A DNA stretch of 64,000 nt from Marivivens sp. LCG002 (lineage in GTDB: Bacteria; Pseudomonadota; Alphaproteobacteria; Rhodobacterales; Rhodobacteraceae). Both the position numbers and the translations under genes were made by a program. Under the pieces are notes generated by a model. It had not been told where the DNA came from and did no database searches. It saw nothing but the letters and a program-made list of their open reading frames with translations. The stretch is from contig NZ_CP127165.1 in assembly GCF_030264275.1 (NCBI RefSeq), forward strand, positions 1,166,001-1,230,000. The letters run 5' to 3'. Position 1 is the stretch's first letter. Each line of letters starts with the position of its first letter. Below, one piece after another: positions 57,430 through 64,000 of the stretch.

Positions 57430-57816
57430 TTATTTGCCGCGCTTGGCATCGATCGAGAGCGGACCTGCCCCCAAAAGAGCGATAGCGATATAGCCGCCGG
57501 CCATTGCAACGTTCTTGAAGAAGATGGTCATCTGCATCTGATCGGCGGGCACGAAATGATACAAAAGTCCCGACAAAAGCGAAAAGCCGGCCAAGGCAAG
57601 CGCCACGATAAAGGTCTGGAACCCGAGCAGAAGCGCAAGGCCGCCCAAGATTTCGAATAGGATAACAGGCCACGCCAAGAAGGCAGGCACGCCGCCCGAG
57701 GCCATATAGCCTGCAAACCCTTGCACGTCTCCAAGTTTGCCAAGACCTGCGATGATGAAAATCGCGGCCATAAAGACACGCGCGAGAAGTGCGCCGTAAG
57801 TGTTGAGAGAATTCAT
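57430..57816 (-). CDS. DoxX family membrane protein
   Basis: A 128-residue protein with four hydrophobic segments (LLARVFMAAIFIIAGLGKL, WPVILFEILGGLALLLGF, TFIVALALAGFSLLSGLLY and FFKNVAMAGGYIAIALLG), the DoxX/YphA pattern. Members are linked to quinone or thiosulfate-related membrane redox functions, but the role here is open. It is transcribed alone, with a terminator behind it. Confidence 0.9.
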   Translation of the reverse strand: MNSLNTYGALLARVFMAAIFIIAGLGKLGDVQGFAGYMASGGVPAFLAWPVILFEILGGLALLLGFQTFIVALALAGFSLLSGLLYHFVPADQMQMTIFFKNVAMAGGYIAIALLGAGPLSIDAKRGK

Positions 57817-57931
57817 TTGTCTTTCCTTTGCGTTAAAGTCCCCATCGGAACCCTAGTCGCTAAAAGGACGGTCGCGAATTCGCTAAAATCGAACATCAGC
57901 CATGGATTTACGCACATCCAATTTCGGTGGC

Positions 57932-57965
57932 CCGACAAAAGAAAAGGCCGCCTGACGGCGGCCTT
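57932..57965 (-). terminator. Terminator of gyrA
   Basis: On the minus strand, AAGGCCGCC / GGCGGCCTT around GTCA is followed by TTCTTTTGTC. It starts 24 bp after the gyrA stop. Confidence 0.85.
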
Positions 57966-57988
57966 GATCAAAAGGTTTGTCTCTGTCG

Positions 57989-60721
57989 TTATTCCGCAAC
58001 TGGCTCTTCGCCGTCTTCGGCCTGTTCTTCGACGCGGGCGACCGACACAACGATTTCACCGTTCGCGGTGTTGAAGACCTTGACCCCGCCCGCCGAGCGC
58101 GAGCGGAAGCTGATACCCTCGACGGGAACGCGGATCGACTGACCCGTCGAAGTGACAAGCATGATCTGGTTCTCAAGATCGACAGGGAAGCAGGACACGA
58201 TATCCCCGCCGCGCATGGTCTTTTCAAAGGCGGTCACGCCCATGCCGCCGCGTCCGCGGATCGGATAGTCATGCGACGAGGTGAGCTTGCCCAGACCCTT
58301 TTCGGTGATCGTCAGGATCAGGTTTTCCGCCGCCGACATTTCGGCATAACGCTCGGGCGAAAGCTCGCCTGCGGGAGCGTCATCCTCGTCGGTGGCGTCG
58401 TCCTCGGTCACACCCGCCATAGCGCGGCGCATCTTGAGATAGGCGGCGCGTTCCTGCGGATCGGCTTCGAAGTGGCGGATGACCGACATGGACACGACCT
58501 TGTCGTTGCCATTGAGACGAATACCGCGCACACCCGTCGAGGCGCGGCTGTTGAAGACGCGCACATCTGTGGACTGGAAGCGGATCGCACGGCCCGAGTT
58601 GGTCACGAGCATCACATCGTCGTCTTCCGAACAGATGCGCGCATTCACCAGCTCGACCCCTTCGGGCAGCTTCATGGCGATTTTGCCGTTGCGCATGACA
58701 TTCGTGAAGTCTGAAAGGCGGTTGCGGCGCACGTCACCATCCGAGGTCGCAAAGACGATCTGGAGATCGTCCCATTCCTCGTCCGGACGGTCGACGGGCA
58801 TGATCGCGGCAATCGAAACGCCCTGCGGGATCGGCAGGATGTTGATGATCGCCTTGCCTTTGGCCGTGCGCCCGCCGAGCGGAAGACGCCAAGTCTTGAG
58901 CTTGTAGGCCATCCCGTCGGTCGTAAAGAACAAAAGCTGGGTATGCGTGTTGGCCACAAAGAGCGTCGTGACGACGTCCTCTTCCTTGGTCTGCATCCCC
59001 GAAAGACCTTTGCCGCCGCGTTTCTGGCTGCGGAATTCGGCCAGAGCGGTGCGCTTGATATAGCCGCCCGAGGTGACGGTCACGACCATGTCTTCGCGCT
59101 CGATGAGGTCTTCGTCTTCGAGGTCACCGGCCCAATCCACGATCTCGGTGCGGCGCGGCACGGCGAAAAGCTCGCGCACTTCACGCAGCTCGTCCGAGAT
59201 GATGCCCATGATGCGCTCGCGGCTCGACAGGATTTCAAGGTATTCCTTGATCTTGCCCGCCAATTCCTGAAGCTCGTCGGTGACTTCTTTGACACCGATC
59301 TGGGTCAGACGCTGAAGACGCAGTTCGAGGATCGCGCGCGCCTGTGCCTCGGAGAGGTTATAGGTGCCGTCCTCGTTCACAGGGTGGAGCGGGTCGTCGA
59401 TCAGCTTGAGATATTCGACGATGCTTTCGGCGGGCCAACGGCGGGTCATGAGCTTGTCGCGGGCATCGGCTGCATCGGCAGAGGCGCGGATCGTTGCCAC
59501 GACCTCGTCAACGTTGGTCACAGCCACGGCAAGACCACACAGGATGTGGCTGCGTTCGCGGGCCTTGCGAAGTTCATAGGCGGTGCGGCGGGCCACAACC
59601 TCTTCGCGGAAGCTGATAAAGGCCGAAAGGAACCCGTAAAGCGTGAGGGTTTCAGGACGGCCGCCGTTCAGAGCCAGCATGTTACAGCCGAAGGAGGTCT
59701 GCATCGGGGTGTAACGGAAAAGCTGGTTGAGCACGACTTCGGCGGTCGCGTCGCGCTTGAGCTCGACCACCACGCGCACGCCATTGCGGTCGGATTCGTC
59801 CTGCACATGGGCGATGCCTTCGATCCGCTTGTCGCGCGCGGCTTCGGCGATCTTGTCGATCATCGCCGATTTGTTCACCTGATAGGGGATCTCGTCGATG
59901 ACGATGGCAAAGCGGTCCTTGCGGATTTCCTCGGTGTGGGTCTTGGCCCTGATGATCACCGAGCCGCGCCCTTCGAGATAGGCTTTGCGCGCGCCCGAGC
60001 GGCCGAGCATGAGACCGCCCGTCGGAAAGTCGGGGCCGGGCACATATTGGATCAGCTCTTCGATCGACAGATCGGGATTGTCGATCAGAGCAAGGGTCGC
60101 ATCGACCACTTCCCCAAGGTTGTGGGGCGGAATGTTGGTCGCCATACCCACGGCGATACCGCCCGCACCATTGACGAGCATGTTGGGGAAGCGGGCGGGC
60201 AGAACGCTCGGTTCCTTGTCTTTGCCGTCATAGTTGTCGACGAAATCCACGGTGTCCTTGTCGATATCGGCAAGGATATAGGCTGCGGGTTTGTCCATGC
60301 GCACTTCGGTATAGCGCATCGCGGCAGGGCTATCGCCGTCCATCGAGCCGAAGTTGCCCTGACCATCAAGGAGCGGCAGCGACATCGAAAAGTCCTGCGC
60401 CATACGGGCAAGAGCGTCATAGATCGCAGAGTCGCCGTGCGGGTGGTATTTACCCATCACATCGCCAACAGGACGCGCTGATTTGCGATAGGGCTTGTCG
60501 TGCGTGTTGCCCACTTCGTGCATCGCATAGAGGATGCGGCGGTGCACCGGTTTCAACCCGTCGCGCAGATCGGGGATCGCGCGGGACACGATCACGCTCA
60601 TGGCGTAATCGAGATAGGAGGTCTTCATCTCGTCGATGATCGAAACGGTGGGACCAGAGTAAACCGGACGCGAAGGCGCAGTTTCTTCTTCGTTTTCAGG
60701 GGTTTCCGGGGTATCGTTCAC
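57989..60721 (-). CDS. gyrA: DNA gyrase subunit A
   Basis: A 910-residue type II topoisomerase subunit, the full family length. The breakage-reunion domain has the catalytic Tyr in MRYTEVRMD. The quinolone-determining region reads [15 protein letters not shown], with the wild-type Ser and Asp at the positions equivalent to E. coli 83 and 87. The C-terminal pinwheel domain includes the GyrA-box region [11 protein letters not shown]. An acidic C-terminal tail ends EEPVAE. It introduces negative supercoils together with GyrB (not in this window). Confidence 0.98.
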   Translation of the reverse strand: MNDTPETPENEEETAPSRPVYSGPTVSIIDEMKTSYLDYAMSVIVSRAIPDLRDGLKPVHRRILYAMHEVGNTHDKPYRKSARPVGDVMGKYHPHGDSAIYDALARMAQDFSMSLPLLDGQGNFGSMDGDSPAAMRYTEVRMDKPAAYILADIDKDTVDFVDNYDGKDKEPSVLPARFPNMLVNGAGGIAVGMATNIPPHNLGEVVDATLALIDNPDLSIEELIQYVPGPDFPTGGLMLGRSGARKAYLEGRGSVIIRAKTHTEEIRKDRFAIVIDEIPYQVNKSAMIDKIAEAARDKRIEGIAHVQDESDRNGVRVVVELKRDATAEVVLNQLFRYTPMQTSFGCNMLALNGGRPETLTLYGFLSAFISFREEVVARRTAYELRKARERSHILCGLAVAVTNVDEVVATIRASADAADARDKLMTRRWPAESIVEYLKLIDDPLHPVNEDGTYNLSEAQARAILELRLQRLTQIGVKEVTDELQELAGKIKEYLEILSSRERIMGIISDELREVRELFAVPRRTEIVDWAGDLEDEDLIEREDMVVTVTSGGYIKRTALAEFRSQKRGGKGLSGMQTKEEDVVTTLFVANTHTQLLFFTTDGMAYKLKTWRLPLGGRTAKGKAIINILPIPQGVSIAAIMPVDRPDEEWDDLQIVFATSDGDVRRNRLSDFTNVMRNGKIAMKLPEGVELVNARICSEDDDVMLVTNSGRAIRFQSTDVRVFNSRASTGVRGIRLNGNDKVVSMSVIRHFEADPQERAAYLKMRRAMAGVTEDDATDEDDAPAGELSPERYAEMSAAENLILTITEKGLGKLTSSHDYPIRGRGGMGVTAFEKTMRGGDIVSCFPVDLENQIMLVTSTGQSIRVPVEGISFRSRSAGGVKVFNTANGEIVVSVARVEEQAEDGEEPVAE

Positions 60722-60928
60722 GTTTTTCGCCTGTCTGCCGAAGGGCTTCTATATGTTGTTTGGCTGACTATAACAGAGCCATCATATAGGGTGCAATGCC
60801 AGAGGGACGGATTGCACAAGGCTATTTGTATATTTGTGTTAACCCACTGGAAAGATTTGCCTTATTTCCTCTTTTTGGTGTGGTTCCAGAACATCGGAAC
60901 TCTGCGCCGCAAGGGGCGATGATCCGAG

Positions 60929-61978
60929 CTATTCGGGTCGCGCACGGGCGAACATTCCAAAGAGATCTTTCGGCTCGTCGGGATCGGCCAGAAGATCGAG
61001 CTCGATATAAAAGTCGGTGCCACTCAGGCACCTTTTGATCATCCGAAGCGCACTGAAATCTTCGACTGCAAAGCCGACACTGTCGAACAGTGTGATCTGG
61101 TCGCTCGACGTTCGGCCCGGCTCGGCTTTGCTGATGACCTTCCAAAGCTCGGTGACCGGATGATCGGGGGCAAGCTGCTGGATTTCGCCTTCGATGCGGG
61201 TTTGTTCGGGATATTCGACAAAGATCGCGCTTCGGCGAAGGATATCGGGGTGAAGCTCGGTCTTGCCGGGGCAATCGCCACCGATCGCGTTGATATGGAC
61301 GCCGCTTCCGACCATGTTATCGGTCAGGATCGTGGCATATTGCTTGTCTGCGGTGCAGGTGGTGACGATGTCGGCGCCCAAGAGCGCGTCTTGCGCCGAG
61401 CCGCAGAGTGTGACTTCCAAGCCCGATGATTGTAGATTTTCGGCGCATTTGCGGCTGGCCTTCGGGTCGATGTCATAGAGACTGACTGCCTCTATCCCGC
61501 AGATCGCTTTGAAGGCGATGCATTGGAATTCCGCCTGTGCGCCGTTGCCGATCATGGCCATGGTGCGCGCGTTTTTGGGCGCAAGATGCTTTGCCGCCAT
61601 GGCCGAGGTCGCCGCTGTGCGCAACGCCGTCAAAAGGGTCATTTCAGTCAAGAGCACAGGATAGCCCGTCGCCACATCCGCCAAAAGCCCGAAGGCTGTC
61701 ACCGTCTGAAGCCCGTGTTTGGCGTTCGACGGATGTCCGTTGACATATTTGAAGCCGTAAAGCTCTCCGTCCGAGGTCGGCATGAGTTCGATGACGCCGA
61801 TTTTCGAATGGGAGGCCACGCGCGGGGTTTTGTCAAAGCTCTCCCACCGTTCGAAATCGGCTTCGATCTGCGCGGCAAGATCGACAAGAAACGGCTCTAG
61901 TCCGATGTGATGGATGAGCCGCATCATGTGCTCTACCGACACGAATGGCACGAGCGCGCGCTGTGACGGGGCTGTCAT
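60929..61978 (-). CDS. Ornithine cyclodeaminase
   Basis: A 349-residue OCD/mu-crystallin family enzyme converting ornithine to proline with release of ammonia. It has the substrate-side ELYGFKYVNGHPSN, LLTALRTAATSAMAAKHLA, the NAD site MAMIGNGAQAEFQC, GSGVHINAIGGDCPGKTEL and FDSVGFAVEDFSAL. It starts 4 bp inside the arginase stop, and arginase produces its substrate. Together they turn arginine into proline and urea. Confidence 0.95.
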   Translation of the reverse strand: MTAPSQRALVPFVSVEHMMRLIHHIGLEPFLVDLAAQIEADFERWESFDKTPRVASHSKIGVIELMPTSDGELYGFKYVNGHPSNAKHGLQTVTAFGLLADVATGYPVLLTEMTLLTALRTAATSAMAAKHLAPKNARTMAMIGNGAQAEFQCIAFKAICGIEAVSLYDIDPKASRKCAENLQSSGLEVTLCGSAQDALLGADIVTTCTADKQYATILTDNMVGSGVHINAIGGDCPGKTELHPDILRRSAIFVEYPEQTRIEGEIQQLAPDHPVTELWKVISKAEPGRTSSDQITLFDSVGFAVEDFSALRMIKRCLSGTDFYIELDLLADPDEPKDLFGMFARARPE

Positions 61979-62901
61979 GCGTAGCTCCGCGTCGGTCTGT
62001 CGAAGACGCGCCGCCCAAGGAGCGAAGCGGCAAGGTCGACCATAAGACTTGCCGTGCGGCCGCGCTCGTCCAGAAAAGGATTCAGCTCGACCAGATCAAG
62101 CGAGGTCACGAGACCGCTGTCGCAGAGCAGCTCCATGGCGAGATGCGCCTCGCGCACCGTGGCTCCGCCCGGAACGGTGGTGCCGACGGCGGGGGCAACC
62201 GAAGGGTCGAGAAAGTCCACATCGAGAGAGACATGCAAAAGCCCGTCCGCCGCCGCGACGCGCTCGAGAAACGCGGTCAGGGGTGCACTGATCCCGACCT
62301 CGTCGATGCGGCGCATATCCACCAGATCGGCGTCTGTTCGGCTCAGGGCGCTGCGCTCTTCTGCGTCGACCGAGCGAAGCCCGATCAGACAGAGGTTCTC
62401 GGTCGGCACAGGGGCCACAAGGGGCGGGAAGGCGTCAAAGCCTTCGCGTCCCGTGACATAGCCCAGAGGCGTGCCGTGAAGATTGCCCGTCTCGCTCGTC
62501 AGGGGGGTGTGATAATCGCTGTGCGCATCAAGCCAGAGCACGAAAAGCGGTCTGCCGACGGAATGCGCATGGGCTGCCATGCCCGAAACCGTGCCCAAGG
62601 CCAAGGCATGATCCCCGCCCAGAAAGATCGGCAGACCCTTGGGGGCGGTGTCAATTGCGGCCCGCGCCAGCGCAGTGGTCCAGCCCACCGTTTCCGCAAT
62701 GCGGTAAACCGCAGGGTTCGCGTGTGTCATCGGGGGCACGTCGTCGGGCGCGATATTGCCCAGATCGGTAACCGTATGGCCAAGGGTCCCCAGAGCCTCG
62801 GCAAGGCCCGCGGTGCGAAAGGCGTCAGGTCCCATAAGACAACCGCGCGTGCGTTTGCCGCTGTCTACAGGTGCGCCGATGAGAAAGATGTTCTGTGTCA
62901 T
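61975..62901 (-). CDS. rocF: Arginase
   Basis: A 308-residue ureohydrolase hydrolysing arginine to ornithine and urea. Manganese-site motifs are GGDHALALG, WLDAHSDYHT and SLDVDFLDPSVAPAVGT, all complete. The ATG at 62901 (MTQNIFLIGAPVD) with GGAGG just upstream matches the family start. It is divergent from an Lrp-type regulator and coupled to ornithine cyclodeaminase. Confidence 0.95.
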   Translation of the reverse strand: MTQNIFLIGAPVDSGKRTRGCLMGPDAFRTAGLAEALGTLGHTVTDLGNIAPDDVPPMTHANPAVYRIAETVGWTTALARAAIDTAPKGLPIFLGGDHALALGTVSGMAAHAHSVGRPLFVLWLDAHSDYHTPLTSETGNLHGTPLGYVTGREGFDAFPPLVAPVPTENLCLIGLRSVDAEERSALSRTDADLVDMRRIDEVGISAPLTAFLERVAAADGLLHVSLDVDFLDPSVAPAVGTTVPGGATVREAHLAMELLCDSGLVTSLDLVELNPFLDERGRTASLMVDLAASLLGRRVFDRPTRSYA

Positions 62902-62987
62902 GCCTCCAAGATGCGCGCGAAATACGAATGGATTAAGCGACCAAAATGTGCAAAATGAGCCATCATTGATCAAAATGGACAGCATGG

Positions 62988-63419
62988 ATGGATGAACTGG
63001 ATAATGACCTGATCGCCGCGCTCAAACGCAACGGGCGTGCCAGTCTTTCGGAGCTTGCCGCACGTCTAGGGGTGACGCGCACGACGGTGCGGGCGCGGAT
63101 TGCGCGGCTCGAACACGCGGGGCAAATCGCGGGTTACACGGTTCTGACCAAAGGTGATCTTGTGGTCTCGCCCGTCCGCGGGCTGATGATGCTCGGGATC
63201 GAAGGGCGCGGAATCGAGCGGATCATCACGCGGATCACGGGGCTGGCCGAGGTGACAAGCGTTCACACCACCAACGGCACTTGGGATTTGATCGTTGAAA
63301 TCGGCACCAAGACGCTCGAAGAATTCGATCAGGTGCTGTTCGCGATCCGGCGGATCGAAGGGATCAAGAGCAGCGAGACCAATCTCCTGCTCTCGACCAG
63401 ACGTGGGGGGCGGCGTTAG
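62988..63419 (+). CDS. Lrp/AsnC-family transcriptional regulator
   Basis: A 143-residue regulator with an N-terminal HTH (LDNDLIAALKRNGRASLSELAARLGVTRTTVRARI) and a C-terminal RAM ligand-binding domain (ending TNLLLSTRRGG). It is divergent from arginase, so it is likely the arginine- or ornithine-responsive controller of that operon. The 86-bp gap contains repeated AAAATG-type elements that could be its site. Several in-frame or nearby ATGs exist; MDELDND is the family-like start. Confidence 0.93.
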   Translation: MDELDNDLIAALKRNGRASLSELAARLGVTRTTVRARIARLEHAGQIAGYTVLTKGDLVVSPVRGLMMLGIEGRGIERIITRITGLAEVTSVHTTNGTWDLIVEIGTKTLEEFDQVLFAIRRIEGIKSSETNLLLSTRRGGRR

Positions 63420-63877
63420 GCGCGTTTGCGCGCCGCTGCGACCCAGAGAAGTCCGAGTGCGATCGAGAAAATCGCGTTCCAGCTCGCCATGGATATGCCG
63501 AAGAGCTCCCAACTGACGACGTCGCAGAGGATCAACTTGGGGCCTTCGGTCGAGAGCAGATCGCCCGCGCCGAGACCGCTGATCCCGCTTCCTGCGCTCG
63601 TGCAGCTTGTCGGGCCTTCCCACCAGTCGCGCTCGACGCCTGTGTGATAGATGCCGATGCCGCCCGTAGTAAAGGCCGCAAGAGCACCGAGCCACGCCAT
63701 AATGCGGTGCTGATAGGCAAGTGCAATGGCGCCGATCACGATGGCAATTGCATGGGGCCAACGCTGCCAGATGCACATGGCACAAGGCGGATAACCGGCA
63801 AGTTGGAAGAGGAACGCCCCGCCGAGGAGCGCCATAGAGCCGCCTGCGGCCAGAAGAATGAGTTTGGTGCGTGTCAT
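63416..63877 (-). CDS. DsbB-family disulfide bond formation protein
   Basis: A 153-residue inner-membrane protein with four predicted helices. The first redox pair is in YPPCAMCIWQRWP; the second periplasmic pair is Cys in PTSCTSAG and ILCDVV, matching DsbB. It passes electrons from DsbA to quinone. The start ATG 63877 overlaps the stop of the upstream gene (ATGA). Confidence 0.92.
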   Translation of the reverse strand: MTRTKLILLAAGGSMALLGGAFLFQLAGYPPCAMCIWQRWPHAIAIVIGAIALAYQHRIMAWLGALAAFTTGGIGIYHTGVERDWWEGPTSCTSAGSGISGLGAGDLLSTEGPKLILCDVVSWELFGISMASWNAIFSIALGLLWVAAARKRA

Positions 63878-64000
63878 AGGAATTTCACCAGATAGAAGCC
63901 GCCCAAGAGAATGACGCAAAAGGCAATGAAAACAAGGCCGAGGCGGCGCTCGATAAAGTCGCGGATCGGCGCGCCGAAACGGTAAAGAAGCGCCGCGACA
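63874..64000 (-). CDS. C-terminal part of a YqaA-like membrane protein (partial)
   Basis: A minus-strand frame enters from the window edge and ends with TGA at 63876-63874, giving about 41 residues (YRFGAPIRDFIERRLGLVF, then IAFCVILLGGFYLVKFL). The terminal helix and the 4-bp overlap with dsbB fit the YqaA (SNARE-associated/DedA-like) family, whose gene often precedes dsbB in this group. The rest lies outside the window. Confidence 0.6.
   Translation of the reverse strand, partial: VAALLYRFGAPIRDFIERRLGLVFIAFCVILLGGFYLVKFL

Noticed and set aside
58943-60481. A 512-codon plus-strand frame inside gyrA
   Set aside because: It is a shadow of gyrA in low-complexity composition without recognisable domains.

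Overview
The window looks like chromosomal DNA from an alphaproteobacterium of the Rhodobacteraceae (Roseobacter group). The evidence is a two-piece, circularly permuted tmRNA, an SspB-ssrA neighbourhood, a CckA-type hybrid kinase, small families typical of this group (DUF4169, RHH_4, DUF6157, PF13769) and a corrinoid-dependent one-carbon module. GC content is high and genes are tightly packed, with many ATGA stop/start overlaps. I see no insertion sequence, prophage, CRISPR array or rRNA operon.

Layout. 0-2.5 kb: protein quality control. sspB and the permuted ssrA lie about 0.6 kb apart, with small RHH/DUF4169 genes and a YjdM zinc-ribbon protein. 2.5-12 kb: housekeeping genes (eno, an EamA permease, tyrS, anmK, DUF1697, cysS overlapping cimA, a squalene/phytoene synthase homologue). 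11.8-17.5 kb: an MFS permease with DUF6157, then divergent cobalamin genes cobB-cobA and cbiD-cobK, the latter overlapping an AlkA-like glycosylase and an esterase. 18.9-20.6 kb: a lipoprotein, an unrecognised structured RNA candidate with its own promoter and terminator, and an HNH endonuclease. 20.7-24.5 kb: zwf-pgl-pgi behind a LacI-type palindromic operator.

24.5-35.4 kb is the most accessory-looking stretch. A divergent IclR regulator faces an operon with a GH105 unsaturated-glycuronyl hydrolase, a complete CUT1 ABC sugar importer and four consecutive, mutually different Gfo/Idh/MocA dehydrogenases. It looks like import and oxidative processing of an uronic-acid-containing oligosaccharide (pectin, ulvan or similar), without the usual kdu/kdg genes alongside.

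35.4-41.7 kb: a possible 27-residue membrane peptide, a GlxA-type regulator, tRNA-Gly(CCC), a corrinoid-reactivating ASKHA ferredoxin, guaB and an RsmB-like methyltransferase. 41.8-49.5 kb: cckA, then glucoside use (glk, a LacI regulator, an alpha-glucosidase) and a cytoplasmic-type sulfatase preceded by a long inverted repeat. 49.5-52 kb: the second half of the corrinoid C1 module (methyl-THF:corrinoid methyltransferase, MTHFR, a PF13769 protein). 52-64 kb: housekeeping (Ppx/GppA, rlmE, msrA/msrB, gluQRS, trmFO, DoxX, gyrA), arginase plus ornithine cyclodeaminase with a divergent Lrp regulator, dsbB and a YqaA-like gene cut by the window edge.

Connections. The cobalamin genes supply the cofactor used by the corrinoid methyltransferase and its reactivator, and those two proteins share an unusual Gly/Arg-rich C-terminal tail. 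The same 12-bp operator motif occurs upstream of zwf and glk, suggesting one glucose-catabolism repressor. The stretches over 300 bp without a protein gene are 1620-2060 (tmRNA and its promoter), 19627-19988 (RNA candidate) and 35394-35699 (terminator and candidate small gene).
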